Notes under the pieces: generated by a model
What the model saw: the letters and a program-made list of their open reading frames with translations, nothing else
Databases searched by the model: none
What the model was told of the DNA's origin: nothing
Part shown: piece after piece, positions 38,801 through 46,312 of the stretch
Layout of the letters: every line of letters starts with the position of its first letter
How positions within the stretch are numbered: position 1 is the stretch's first letter
Made by a program: the position numbers and the translations under genes
Assembly: GCA_045546275.1 (NCBI GenBank)
Contig: JAZQCM010000042.1
Span: forward strand, 62,001-126,000
Length of the DNA: 64,000 nt
DNA from: RGIG1927 sp045546275
Lineage (GTDB): Bacteria; Bacillota; Clostridia; UMGS1883
Direction of reading: 5' to 3'

Positions 38801-39794
38801 TGGATCAGATTTACCTGCTAAATATGATTTGAGAGATTATGGCTTTGTAACATCAGTAAAGCATCAGGGAGATTATTTTAATTGTTGGGCATTTGCTGCA
38901 ATTGGGTCATTGGAAAGTTGCTATCTTAAAGCTAATTTTGAGTCTACCGATGGCGGAGAACTTGATGGTGCTGAAAATGGAATTTCTTTTGTTAATGATT
39001 CTCAAAAAATGGCGGTAAGTACAGAGTTACAATTAAATTTGAATTGTTACCCATATGACTTAAAAAATGATGTGGTTTATCGTAGTAGTAATCCAAGTGT
39101 TGCGTCTGTTGATACTGGCGGTAGAGTAACTGCAATAAAAAGCGGAACTGCGACGATTATAGCAGAGATAGATGGTGCTGGGTTATCAAGTGCTTGTGAT
39201 ATTACAGTTACATCAGGAACATCAGTAGAATCCGTATCGTTATCAGATGATTCAATAATTGTGCAAAATGGCAAGAGTATAATGCTAGATTATGAGGTGT
39301 ATCCTGCTGATGCTGTAAATAAAAACGTTACGTGGTGCAGTAGTGATGAAAAAGTCTTTACAGTTAATGAACTCGGAACCGTAACTATACTTTCTCCAGG
39401 CATAGCAACATTAACGGTAAAAACGGTTGATGGAGGTCATACGGATATTTGTGATATTATTGTAAAAGGGAACACCCCTTGTGTACAAAAAGTGATTTCA
39501 AATAATATAACTAAATACCGAACTTTTATGCATGGAGACGTCATAACACAAATTTGGAATTTGGAAAATGAGAAACAAGCAGTTGCTTTCATAGGTGTTT
39601 ATGATGAAAATGGCAAGTTGGTTCATTTACAAAAAGATACTGTGGATCTAGTAAACGGTAATAATCAAAAAAGTTTCACTTTAGATATCGATGGTATAAA
39701 TAAAGATAAACCATATGATATAAAGATTTTCTTATGGGAGGGATTTGATACACTAATGCCTTTATGTAATCAGAATATAATAAATATTGATTAA
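32892..39794 (+). CDS. Giant secreted protein with permuted papain-like (C1) peptidase domain
   Basis: 2300 residues from a GTG start; AAAGGTGAT upstream, 7 nt after the subtilase. Order: signal peptide; pre-peptidase-like beta domain (GGEYKCFKFTPSATATYVFE); InlB/Flg_new repeats (ISYNANGGSGAP...GYKFVGW); chitobiase-C-like repeats (TIYYTTDGTTPT); BspA-type leucine-rich repeats (~900-1060); fibronectin/BIG2 domains; then the C1 half bearing His1656 (SGGHAITIVGW) and Asn1686 (CKNSYG) with the lectin-like tail; a linker; the C1 half bearing catalytic Cys1998 (KHQGDYFNCWAFAAIGSLES); two BIG2 domains; and a C-terminal IKIFLWEGFDTLMPL domain. In ordinary C1 enzymes the Cys half precedes the His/Asn half, so the order here is permuted. 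Likely a cell-surface peptidase. Confidence 0.85.
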   Translation: MQNRIFCVILSILLLVSYVSNMNTLKVYAQDTQKSDEKEEIVQLFSNLDSSTMQNAKTLSTSTQTTTVVDIKTGGEYKCFKFTPSATATYVFESTGEFDTYGYLYDSSGVQIQSNDDGGESRNFKLTYQLTSGTTYYFRTRFYSASQTGVFDVYLRRNYVISYDSGGINSTMPPEQLVPYGDFTKICSEIPTTTDTQLGSTYTFANWKTNSITYKPNDEFYVTTNTTLLGKWTGGIVSEAYKYNLRYDVNGGSGTPPTEGTMSLILGGNGTKNLTSHIPIRFGYRFCGWEDSSGNLYLPNEEVHINFYTDLTAKWEESESISENTQATNNATISIGNTMRYYSFTPSTTGTYAFESVGSSDTYGYIYNSTGQQLAYNDDGGESANFRVTYKMTAGTKYYLAAKYYNSSKTGSFDVKLRRQYTISYNANGGSGAPMAQIKLYGDTLTLSSAVPTKEGYKFVGWATSSDATTASYASGGEFSSNGNCTLYAVWQSETLEPPTITTNNLVGGKQIIINCPGTTIYYTRDGNTPTTDSSNGQDSVYLFASSTQTIKAFAMKDGYQSDIVTKTVTVNKTASPTGSETSGKLELSCSDSGATIYYTTDGTTPTVSSTIYSSDIDVTNITTVKAIAVLSGNSNSNVYTWNKVSYTVTYDYATNGGTFATKTTDTVSAGETADLSVTATKNGWEFVGWNTNKYATAGLLSYTVNSNATLYAIYKKTYTANFYSGNNEFQEAKSVTIYNTRIQGTIVPPIQNEYEGWSPKDVWWSETETGSVTYHQSITMGEPGHAQDGVNLYAVYYRNIAVSYKSDDVEIKKEMIEQIYNSKTGKEKKTITLIDEPQKDGFIFEGWMLDGDLNQVYAAGEQIKIDDNCTLEAVWRSESIVANGTCGENATWELDNEGILTISGFGDMYDWDYESPWELYYDSITAINIEDGITSIGNNAFDTSWTSNGYQIKNAVIPNSVTKIGEDAFSGCRLLESVSLSNNLISIGEDAFGYCDSLKSITLPDSVESIDSGAFRSCKTLSSICLPINITNISWGMFDSCINLKSVTISGDIDSIEKMVFYGCTNLTDIYYWSTQDKWDKITIDKYGNDRLDSVNIHFSYTLPVISVSDILGGKKVEISCELENATIYYTTDGTPATTESYVYTDAFEIYDIGTTVIQAIAVVDGHSDSETVAEEVTVEIMPSPKTSYTSKSIAYNTGIVLSVNGDFENCIIYYTTDGTLPTSDSEVFDGKITIYDDVTINAVAIADGYATSEMSSFLYVVPKFTITYDANGGIGEPNDQTKRYGETIYISETSPIRTNFLFRGWSLNENGQIIAFKPGDPYQKEESNTLFASWVDISANIPSLSTSSATEITKNSAVLHGAIVDDGNSDVITKRFVYYEKDNPNAEYSVVADENFSATIDNLKSGTEYWYYAEASNIKGYANGNIVKFTTETDTSKISKFTITPSVTRLKKGKTLKLSTTILPSNADNKTIIWESENENIATVDSTGKITAVDYGTTVIKGITEVGRLVSKCNITVSDDVDEIDFSEWNMASNTSSASAVGWAIPLADLSMGGNIQRASGYLTRWSGPILEGTDTYPSDNKGRPLLETTGIKHVQEIIFIPKRKTALDNDTIKQMIMQYGAVHSSYNSSSQYYSDGKKTYYTPIEKPAKSGGHAITIVGWNDDYDKSNFVITPEGNGAFICKNSYGEATGENGYFYISYYDKSLAIKSMSAVYCNPEEVDNYNSVYQYDPLGPLTSISGSSEFSYCANVFPEKGKTTQSNELLTAVSFYTHTQGMKYDIFIIPDYTDSTDFLNMKDPVLSGTMKYAGYHTVDLKEAISIEKGKRFAVVVKLTSIGGDARQYVEKPLSYAKAKANEDESYFSYDGKLWEDLHKKAENTNACIKAFTKNLNTLSLEQNGLTDVIDNANRPYVSDKVYTVEECLASGDILSQEYIDYCSQMELFSDNGDTEATAEIPNSIEVDNDATYLDGSDLPAKYDLRDYGFVTSVKHQGDYFNCWAFAAIGSLESCYLKANFESTDGGELDGAENGISFVNDSQKMAVSTELQLNLNCYPYDLKNDVVYRSSNPSVASVDTGGRVTAIKSGTATIIAEIDGAGLSSACDITVTSGTSVESVSLSDDSIIVQNGKSIMLDYEVYPADAVNKNVTWCSSDEKVFTVNELGTVTILSPGIATLTVKTVDGGHTDICDIIVKGNTPCVQKVISNNITKYRTFMHGDVITQIWNLENEKQAVAFIGVYDENGKLVHLQKDTVDLVNGNNQKSFTLDIDGINKDKPYDIKIFLWEGFDTLMPLCNQNIINID

Positions 39795-39822
39795 TTTAAC
39801 TTTTAAGAAGGAAGGAGTACTT

Positions 39823-42800
39823 ATGAATTTTAAAAGAGTAATTGCATTGTTGTTAGCAGTAATGTTTGTGCTACAGGGAATACCAACTTTTGCTAATGAA
39901 ACAGAAGGTGAAATGATCGATGAGAGCGTAATTTCTTCTGTTGGAGAAATTGAAGACCTTGAAGATGAATTAGATGGTTCAGAAAACATTATTACGGATA
40001 TAGAACCGGAAGGAACGCTATATGTTGATGATATCGAAATTTCTGATGATTTAGATGGTGGAGATACAGATTGGCTATTTGAAACAGAGGACGCTGTCAA
40101 TGAATTAGAAGCTTCAATTATACCCGATGATATTTCTTTTGAAGAAATAACCGAAGATGAGTTAGATGGTGCTCTGGAAGAAGTTTTCGACACAACGCTT
40201 TCGGATGCTACAGGGGAACAAGTTGTTGAAGGTGAAGAAGTTGAAGAAGTTTCTACCGAAGACGAGGGCTTAGATGGAGGTTCTGCTCCAACGGGCTACA
40301 GTATGAGCATAGAAAGCACTAAAGTAAAGGTTGGCAATTCGCTAAGCATTTCATTTAATATTAGGAATGCTAACTATGCGACATTATACTGTGTTTGTGG
40401 AAGTAGCACATATACATATAGAGTTTATTCCGGAACCTATAGATTAACTTTTGGTTTGCCAGGAACATGGAGATTATATTTAAAAACCTACAATAACTAT
40501 GGCTCTTTCAATGGGTACTATAATAGCCGTGGTTCACTATATGTAAATGCCGGATATGCTCCTACAGGGTACAACATGAGTATCAGTAAGACATCTTCTA
40601 AAGTAAATCAACCAATATACTTATATATTGATTATAAAAATGCGGACTATTATTACCTAGTAATACTTAAAGATGGAAAACAATATTACAATGGTAATCA
40701 TGGAAAGTCAACAGGAATTACGTTTAGACCAAATCAACCTGGTACATATAAATTCTATTTAAAATCGTATAATTCGTATGGGTCATATGACGGTTCGAGA
40801 TATTCCGGAAAAACATTGGCCTGTTATGTCACAGGAAATGCTCCTACGGCATATTCCCTCAGTGCAAATAGTTCGAGTGTAAATATAGGTTCAAAATTGA
40901 ATTTTAGTATATCTAATTGGGGTGGTGCTACGTCTGCAAAAATTGTAATTACAAGAGATAGTACAGTTGTAGCAACAGGATCAATAACAGATGCTTATAA
41001 TGGATTTTCATTTACACCAGATAAAGCTGGATCGTATAAATGCTATATGATTACATATAATTCATACGGCAGTTACAACGGATTATATAATGGTCGAGTC
41101 GTTTATTTTAAAGCGAATGGTGCTCCTGCTGCATACGACATAAGAATAAATAAAAGTTCAATAAAGGCTGGTGAAAAAGTCACTTTAATAATTGACCCTA
41201 AAAATGCTTCATATTATTACCTAGTAATATTAAAGAATGGTACACAATGTTATAAACAATACCATGGTTTAGCACGAGGAATTGATGTAACTTTAAATGC
41301 TACCGGAACATATAAATTCTATTTGATAACGTACAATAGTAGCGGAAGTTATAATGGACAGAACAGCAGGTACGTAACATGTTCAGTATCTGCAGCGAAC
41401 ACACTATTTACAATAGGAAAGGACAATTATAGATTTACTAATAGTGGAAGTGTTTTGGGATACTCTGACAATGAAAAAATCTCATTATCTGCTTATCAGT
41501 CAGTATTTGGTTCATGGAGTGGGTACTTAAAATGGCTTTCAGCAGATTCGTGGGGTGGGTCGTGTTTTGGATTTGCTTCATCTTCTGCTTTGATGCACAA
41601 AGGAAATATAAGTTATAAAAAATACAATTCATCAGCTAATTGTACATACGACTTATCAAATACAAGCAGTGTAATAAATTTATTGGAACGTTATCAGTTA
41701 TCACAAGATTTAACAAAGGTTTCTAATGAAGAATATAGATACACAAACAAGTATGCATCAATAATAAATGCTGTACAATCATATCAGAATGGGTCAAAAG
41801 ATCCTGTCATTATAGGTATATATCGAAATGGCGGTGGTCATGCAGTGGTTGGTAGGTATGTAACAAAAGACTCTTCCGGTAATTATAGAATATACGTATC
41901 TGATAATAATAAGCCAACAAACAATAATCTGTACATTACAATCTATAAAAATTTGAATGGTTTTTATTATAATAATGGTTCAAGGGTTTATTCTAAGGAT
42001 ATATCAATGAATTATGCATCTACTATATTTAATGCGATGCCAAGCGCTGCAAAGTATTCGTTAGACGGAACAGAAAACAGTACAAATGAAGAAGTAGAAC
42101 AGATTACAATTGCTTTAGATGCTGATGAATTTGATATTGTTAATAGTAGTGGTACACCGTTTGAAGAAATTGAAAATGCTTATGAAAAGAAATCATATGA
42201 TGATATTACATTATCTAAAAGAATTTTTGTTCTGCCCAAAGATGAATACACTATTACATTTAAAAATTATGAAGAAAAAGAAACAAATTGTTTGATAGAC
42301 GACGGCAATGAATTTTTAGGTGTACGTTCGGTAACCAAAGAAGGTGCTTTGTATGTGGGAACAGAAGCAACAGTTGGTAAAATACGTTGTATTATGAGTC
42401 TTCCTGTTGAATCAACCATTGTAACCGAATATTTGAATGCTTCTGAACAATTGCAACAGTTTGAAATTAATGGAAAATATCTCAATTTAGGTGTTTCATC
42501 AAATGGCGATGTTATCGTAAATACAGATGTTAATACTATAAAACAAAATGGTGTTAATGTAGACTTATCATCATTTGAAGAAGATGACGAAGGCGGTTTG
42601 GATGGTGCAAGCGGAAGTTTTTCAGGAACAACACTTTCAAACAATTTGGATGGATTAGATGGATTTGATGGTTCAGCTTCAACAAGTTTATCTATGATTT
42701 TAAGAGATAATACTATCTCAAGAGAAAACGGAACGATTAAAGGCAAGTTAGGTATTGCTATAAAAAATGACCTCGGATATATGATTGAAGGTAAAGCATA

Positions 42801-42996
42801 TATTGCTGCTTATGACTCTTCAGGCAAATTACTAACTGTTAACACAGATGAATTTGTTGCTGGTAAGGATGTAAGCTATTTTACATTGGATATACCAGAT
42901 ACAGAAATACTTACAACCGATACAATAACAATAAAAGTATTCTTATGGGATGAAGATATGTCACCTATGTCAAATGCACTTGTGACATCTATATAA
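39823..42996 (+). CDS. Secreted repeat protein with cysteine-peptidase-like domain
   Basis: 1057 residues from the ATG at 39823 (AAGGAAGGAG upstream; the in-frame ATG at 39787 overlaps the previous gene). Signal peptide (VIALLLAVMFVLQGIPTFA), a very acidic segment rich in LDG triplets (~20-155), four ~90-residue Ig-like repeats marked by APTxYxxS at the start and YxSYGSYNG near the end (~160-520), then a domain with Cys581 (WGGSCFGFASS), His673 (GGGHAVVGRYV) and Asp694/Asn695 (VSDNN), the layout of papain-fold peptidases. A last beta domain ends IKVFLWDEDMSPM. It has eight LDG motifs, mostly at domain junctions. Third gene of the peptidase operon. Confidence 0.8.
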   Translation: MNFKRVIALLLAVMFVLQGIPTFANETEGEMIDESVISSVGEIEDLEDELDGSENIITDIEPEGTLYVDDIEISDDLDGGDTDWLFETEDAVNELEASIIPDDISFEEITEDELDGALEEVFDTTLSDATGEQVVEGEEVEEVSTEDEGLDGGSAPTGYSMSIESTKVKVGNSLSISFNIRNANYATLYCVCGSSTYTYRVYSGTYRLTFGLPGTWRLYLKTYNNYGSFNGYYNSRGSLYVNAGYAPTGYNMSISKTSSKVNQPIYLYIDYKNADYYYLVILKDGKQYYNGNHGKSTGITFRPNQPGTYKFYLKSYNSYGSYDGSRYSGKTLACYVTGNAPTAYSLSANSSSVNIGSKLNFSISNWGGATSAKIVITRDSTVVATGSITDAYNGFSFTPDKAGSYKCYMITYNSYGSYNGLYNGRVVYFKANGAPAAYDIRINKSSIKAGEKVTLIIDPKNASYYYLVILKNGTQCYKQYHGLARGIDVTLNATGTYKFYLITYNSSGSYNGQNSRYVTCSVSAANTLFTIGKDNYRFTNSGSVLGYSDNEKISLSAYQSVFGSWSGYLKWLSADSWGGSCFGFASSSALMHKGNISYKKYNSSANCTYDLSNTSSVINLLERYQLSQDLTKVSNEEYRYTNKYASIINAVQSYQNGSKDPVIIGIYRNGGGHAVVGRYVTKDSSGNYRIYVSDNNKPTNNNLYITIYKNLNGFYYNNGSRVYSKDISMNYASTIFNAMPSAAKYSLDGTENSTNEEVEQITIALDADEFDIVNSSGTPFEEIENAYEKKSYDDITLSKRIFVLPKDEYTITFKNYEEKETNCLIDDGNEFLGVRSVTKEGALYVGTEATVGKIRCIMSLPVESTIVTEYLNASEQLQQFEINGKYLNLGVSSNGDVIVNTDVNTIKQNGVNVDLSSFEEDDEGGLDGASGSFSGTTLSNNLDGLDGFDGSASTSLSMILRDNTISRENGTIKGKLGIAIKNDLGYMIEGKAYIAAYDSSGKLLTVNTDEFVAGKDVSYFTLDIPDTEILTTDTITIKVFLWDEDMSPMSNALVTSI

Positions 42997-43030
42997 TTAA
43001 ATACTTTGTGTCTACATAAATAATTCGTGC

Positions 43031-43063
43031 AGCGACTTTGATATATTCGAAGTCGCTGTTTTG
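43031..43063 (+). terminator. Terminator of the peptidase operon
   Basis: AGCGACTT (43031-43038) with AAGTCGCT (43050-43057), then GTTTTGTTTG. Confidence 0.8.
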
Positions 43064-43393
43064 TTTGTGGTGGGGAAACCGCAAGATCAAACCCACGCTA
43101 ACCCCCGGAAAACGCTGTCGCAAGATGGGAGCCCAAAGCTAAAACAGCAAGGAAATCAACGCCAAAAGAGATGCGGAAAAGTTTTGCTAAAATGGAATGT
43201 AGGGGGAGGTGTAGAGGTTCCATTATTGCAACAGAGAATAGGGAGAATAGTATAAACGAGCAGTCTTATGACGATTATTTTATTCATTTTTTTAGTAAAA
43301 ATAGCTTATGGATATTGAGGCTGAAAGCTATATCAAACAGAGGATAGCGACGATATCCATATAGCAAATGACCTGATAATGGTGGTGTAGGTG
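43064..43393. other. Right end of cassette II, no gene seen
   Basis: About 330 bp between the operon terminator and att copy 3. A 64-codon open frame exists (43061-43255) but has no ribosome binding site, odd composition and no recognisable motif. The stretch is mixed in composition and may hold decayed DNA. Confidence 0.5.
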
Positions 43394-43433
43394 TCGCCTC
43401 CACCATTCATTTTCACGGAAAATGTGAAATTAT
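43394..43433. repeat. att copy 3
   Basis: 40-bp att unit identical to copies 2, 4 and 5. Confidence 0.92.
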
Positions 43434-43640
43434 AAGAATACACCGTAATTACAAGTTTTTTGTGATTGCGGTGTATATATTTTTGTCAAAAAAAGGGAGT
43501 GAAACTGCTAAAATAGCAGTTTTTTGTTATATAACCGTAACCAACCCGAGTCAATAGTGCGAAAAAGTTTGTAATTAAGGGGAATTTACAGAACGTAAAA
43601 AACTTTGTTTTTGAGAGCGAAACCAGCTGATTTTGCGTCA
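43434..43640 (+). other. Left end of cassette III, type A
   Basis: No gene. Near-copy of 24912-25120: the CCGTAATTACAAG hairpin, CAAAAAAAGGGAGT, the AACTGCTAAAATAGCAGTTTT stem, ATATAACCGTAACCAACCC and GAGCGAAACCAGCTGATTTT all recur in the same order. The homology stops at about GATTTTGCGTC in both. Confidence 0.85.
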
Positions 43641-43734
43641 ATTCTACAGGATGTTATTCCTATGGTGGAGGGTGAGTGCGAGAAATCAAGTCTTAATTTG
43701 TTGGTGAGAATAATAACAATTTGTATCAATAATG

Positions 43735-43762
43735 TTGAAAAACTACCAAATTAATGTATAGT
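43735..43762 (+). promoter_or_regulatory. Promoter of the YbjQ-like gene
   Basis: TTGAAA at 43735-43740, 16-bp spacer, TATAGT at 43757-43762. Confidence 0.65.
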
Positions 43763-43828
43763 GAAAATAGGAAAGTTAAATTTGTTTTGACTTCATTGAA
43801 TTATAATTAGAGTTAAGGAGAGATTGTT

Positions 43829-44458
43829 ATGGCTCAAGTTTGTAGTAAATGTGGTAAAAAAATAGGAATGTTTTCGAATAACCCTTTAAATTTATTTGAC
43901 GAACGAGTTTTGTGCTATGAGTGTGCAGAACCAATCGCAAACAAATTAGACTCTTTGTATTATTTAAAAAGTCAGCAACAATTTGAAGAAGAAAAAGAGA
44001 AGATTTTAAATGAGTGTAACCAACTTTATGATGAGCAGATTACTAATGATATAGAAAAGCGTATTGAACAAATTTCAGGATGTGTTTCATTTGATGAGGT
44101 CGCAGTGCAACGTAAAAATTTTTTGGATAACTATATGCTAACAACGGGATTTGAGTTTAGTGGCTATACTATAAAAAAATATATGGGTGTAATAAGTGGT
44201 CAGGTTGTTTTAGGTACAGGATTCTTATCTGAATTTACGGCATCTTTTGCAGATTTTTTTGGTGAAGAATCTAATAAATTTGCAAACAAATTAGAAACCG
44301 CTAAAAATGCGGCATTGGAAAGATTGATTGAAAAATCAGAGGGAAAAGGTGGAAATGCAGTTATAGGTGTAGACTTTGACTACATAACATTTCACGGCAA
44401 CATGATTGGAGTTATTGCAAACGGAACGAGTGTCATTGTGGAAGAGATTATAGATTAA
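43829..44458 (+). CDS. Zinc-ribbon plus YbjQ-like (DUF74) protein
   Basis: 209 residues; AAGGAGAG upstream. Residues 5-37 form a CSKCGKK...CYECAEP zinc ribbon; a helical linker follows (~45-90); residues ~95-205 match the YbjQ/DUF74 fold (TTGFEFSGYTIKKYMGVISGQVVLG, ALERLIEKSEGKGGNAVIGVDFDY, ANGTSVIVEE). YbjQ proteins form pentameric rings of unknown function. Cytoplasmic, with no signal peptide. Why a mobile cassette carries it is unknown. Confidence 0.8.
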   Translation: MAQVCSKCGKKIGMFSNNPLNLFDERVLCYECAEPIANKLDSLYYLKSQQQFEEEKEKILNECNQLYDEQITNDIEKRIEQISGCVSFDEVAVQRKNFLDNYMLTTGFEFSGYTIKKYMGVISGQVVLGTGFLSEFTASFADFFGEESNKFANKLETAKNAALERLIEKSEGKGGNAVIGVDFDYITFHGNMIGVIANGTSVIVEEIID

Positions 44459-44520
44459 CATCATTATCACAACGATGAAGGATGTGCCCAGATAATGAAT
44501 GGATGTGTGCATGTTTCCTG

Positions 44521-44550
44521 TTGAAAAAATAGGGGTATGTAATGTATAAT
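44521..44550 (+). promoter_or_regulatory. Promoter of the PIN-like gene
   Basis: TTGAAA at 44521-44526, 18-bp spacer, TATAAT at 44545-44550. The ATG at 44568 leaves a leader of only about 11 nt containing GAGGTGATC. Confidence 0.65.
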
Positions 44551-44567
44551 TTTTATGAGGTGATCAC

Positions 44568-45749
44568 ATGAAACCAATACTTCTACTTGATGCAAATATT
44601 TTTGGAACGATACCCTATGAAGACTTAAAAGAATTTATACAAAAAAGTCAAAACTTTTTAACGGACGATGTAGTTAAAGAGTTATTGGAAGGACAACGCA
44701 AACATGCAAATCATGATGAGTTTTCAAAAAAACTTAATTTAGTATTTAATGAACAAAATGGACTAAAGAATGAATTTGCTTTACTTGTTTCGCATGTTCC
44801 GATTGATTTAGAAGATGTGATTGAAAATACAAAAAAGACATATGATTTGAAGAGAAATCCAAATATTTGTAGTGCACATCATTTATGGCTGCGTTCAATT
44901 ATATGCCCTACGTTAATATCTAATATGAATAGGACTGTAAACAGTCTTCTAACATGGCAATTAAGAAATGAAGAAGTAGATTATAATAATTCTAACTGGC
45001 AAAATATAAAGAATAAAGTAAAATTAAGCGAAATAAAAAAGGCGGATCCCTATTTTTGCGATTCAAATGTTAAAGCAAAAAGACTCTTTAAGACATGGAA
45101 CAAAAGAGATGTTGATATACGAGATGGGAAATATAAAGTATCCGACAGTAGACTAATTGCCCATGCTATGGATTTAATGTTTGCTTATGGAATATCTGTC
45201 AATATTCTCACGGGTGATTATGATGTAATAGATCTTCAGAAGAACTTGTTTGAATCTTTTATAGATAGTTATGCGATTTATGAAGTGTTGAAAAAGAAAC
45301 TTAAATATGAAAAATTAACATCAAAACGCGAGACTATAATTGTACCTATTGATGAGTTTAAAGATGTTTATGATGAGAGTGTAGAAAAAGCAGAAAAAAC
45401 AAAAGAATGCATTAAATTAATTGTATGGTTTTACAATAGAGATACACGAACATATGAACTTTCTGAAAATTATCTTCCTAAATGGCTACATGAATTTGCA
45501 AAAAACTATAAAGGAAATATAGACTGTTATGCATTGAGAAAAGAACAGTATGGACAGTATTATATTCAGTATGTTTGGGAACCACAATATGAAGAAGGAA
45601 ATATTAAATTCACGGTTTGGAGAAGAGACACAAACGGAATTGCAGATGTAATGCAACCTTTAAAGTGTAAGATTATGTGCACATATGAAATGGAAGAGAT
45701 TAACAATCCAAACAACATGGGTGGGTTCATTAAATCAATAGAGAGTTGA
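44568..45749 (+). CDS. PIN-like domain protein
   Basis: 393 residues; GAGGTGATC upstream. The N-terminal ~240 residues show PIN-nuclease-like acidic positions in order: LLLDANIF (Asp8), FLTDDVVKELLEG, SDSRLIAHAMDL and ILTGDYDVIDL. PIN domains are RNases, often toxins or RNA-decay enzymes. The C-terminal ~150 residues (IKLIVWFYNRDTRTYELSEN, YYIQYVWEPQYEEG) are beta-rich and unrecognised. There is no adjacent antitoxin-like gene apart from the YbjQ-like protein, so a stand-alone defence or RNA-processing role is more likely than a classic VapBC pair (inference). Confidence 0.7.
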   Translation: MKPILLLDANIFGTIPYEDLKEFIQKSQNFLTDDVVKELLEGQRKHANHDEFSKKLNLVFNEQNGLKNEFALLVSHVPIDLEDVIENTKKTYDLKRNPNICSAHHLWLRSIICPTLISNMNRTVNSLLTWQLRNEEVDYNNSNWQNIKNKVKLSEIKKADPYFCDSNVKAKRLFKTWNKRDVDIRDGKYKVSDSRLIAHAMDLMFAYGISVNILTGDYDVIDLQKNLFESFIDSYAIYEVLKKKLKYEKLTSKRETIIVPIDEFKDVYDESVEKAEKTKECIKLIVWFYNRDTRTYELSENYLPKWLHEFAKNYKGNIDCYALRKEQYGQYYIQYVWEPQYEEGNIKFTVWRRDTNGIADVMQPLKCKIMCTYEMEEINNPNNMGGFIKSIES

Positions 45750-45780
45750 CAAATAGTGAATGGTTCAGTTGCGATGGGGA

Positions 45781-45882
45781 AAACAAACTTTATTTATTCC
45801 CGAATAAAGTTATTTACAATCCTTGTTTTGATTATTTACAACAAAACAACTTTGCCGTGACGCAATAGCCAACAGTTACACG
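45781..45882. other. Right end of cassette III, shared with cassette IV
   Basis: An AACTTTATT / AATAAAGTT inverted repeat (45786-45794 / 45803-45811), then CAAAACAACTTTGCC and CAGTTACACG just before att copy 4. About 100 bp align with 51548-51648 at the end of cassette IV, roughly three bases in four matching by eye. Confidence 0.75.
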
Positions 45883-45922
45883 TCGCCTCCACCATTCATT
45901 TTCACGGAAAATGTGAAATTAT
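45883..45922. repeat. att copy 4
   Basis: 40-bp att unit identical to copies 2, 3 and 5. Confidence 0.92.
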
Positions 45923-46230
45923 AAGAATACACCTTATAGCAAGGTTTGCCTTGCCATAAGGTGTATTTTTTCGTTTAAGCCAGTATCGGCAAAAATCGCA
46001 AACTTTTTGAATTTTTGTAAAATTACAAGTCGGGGATAGGAAGGATGTAGTCGGTAAAATAGGTGCGAGTCTGTTTTGGGCAGTATCGTAAAACTTTTTT
46101 TGTGAAAAAATTTGATGGGGTAGGATGGTAAGGGTAGCCTTTGGCGAATGGGTGCAAGTACCTTTCAGGCTCAATATCCATAAGTAGTGTGCAGAAATGG
46201 AAGTGTTCGGAGGGTGTATGTGAACCCGCG
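45923..46230 (+). other. Left end of cassette IV, type B
   Basis: No gene. Hairpin ATACACCTTA / TAAGGTGTAT and then the same ~150-bp block as after att copy 2 (AGCCAGTATCGGCAAAAA ... AAGTCGGGGATAGG ... GGATGTAGTC). From about 46070 it is unique to this cassette and I see nothing further in it. Confidence 0.75.
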
Positions 46231-46238
46231 GAAATCTA

Positions 46239-46266
46239 TTGAAAAAGAATAGAATTGGTGTATAAT
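46239..46266 (+). promoter_or_regulatory. Promoter of the cassette IV operon
   Basis: TTGAAA at 46239-46244, 16-bp spacer, TATAAT at 46261-46266. Transcription would begin at about 46273, which rules out the ATG at 46274 as a leadered start and favours the TTG at 46313. Confidence 0.7.
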
Positions 46267-46312
46267 TGAATAAATGAATTACGAAAATATTAGTAGGAGT
46301 GGAGGGGCTAGT

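Larger units (their letters stand above)
31133..43393. mobile_element. Cassette II (secreted peptidases), ssrA-type att boundaries
   Basis: Bounded by att copies 2 and 3. It carries one promoter and three tightly spaced genes for large exported peptidase-like proteins that have a related C-terminal domain. No recombinase gene. This is the largest cassette, and its cargo is not recognisably defence. Confidence 0.8.
43394..45882. mobile_element. Cassette III (YbjQ-like and PIN-like genes)
   Basis: Bounded by att copies 3 and 4; at about 2.5 kb the smallest cassette. It has a type A left end (like cassette I) and a right end shared with cassette IV. Each of its two genes has its own promoter. 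No recombinase gene. Confidence 0.8.
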
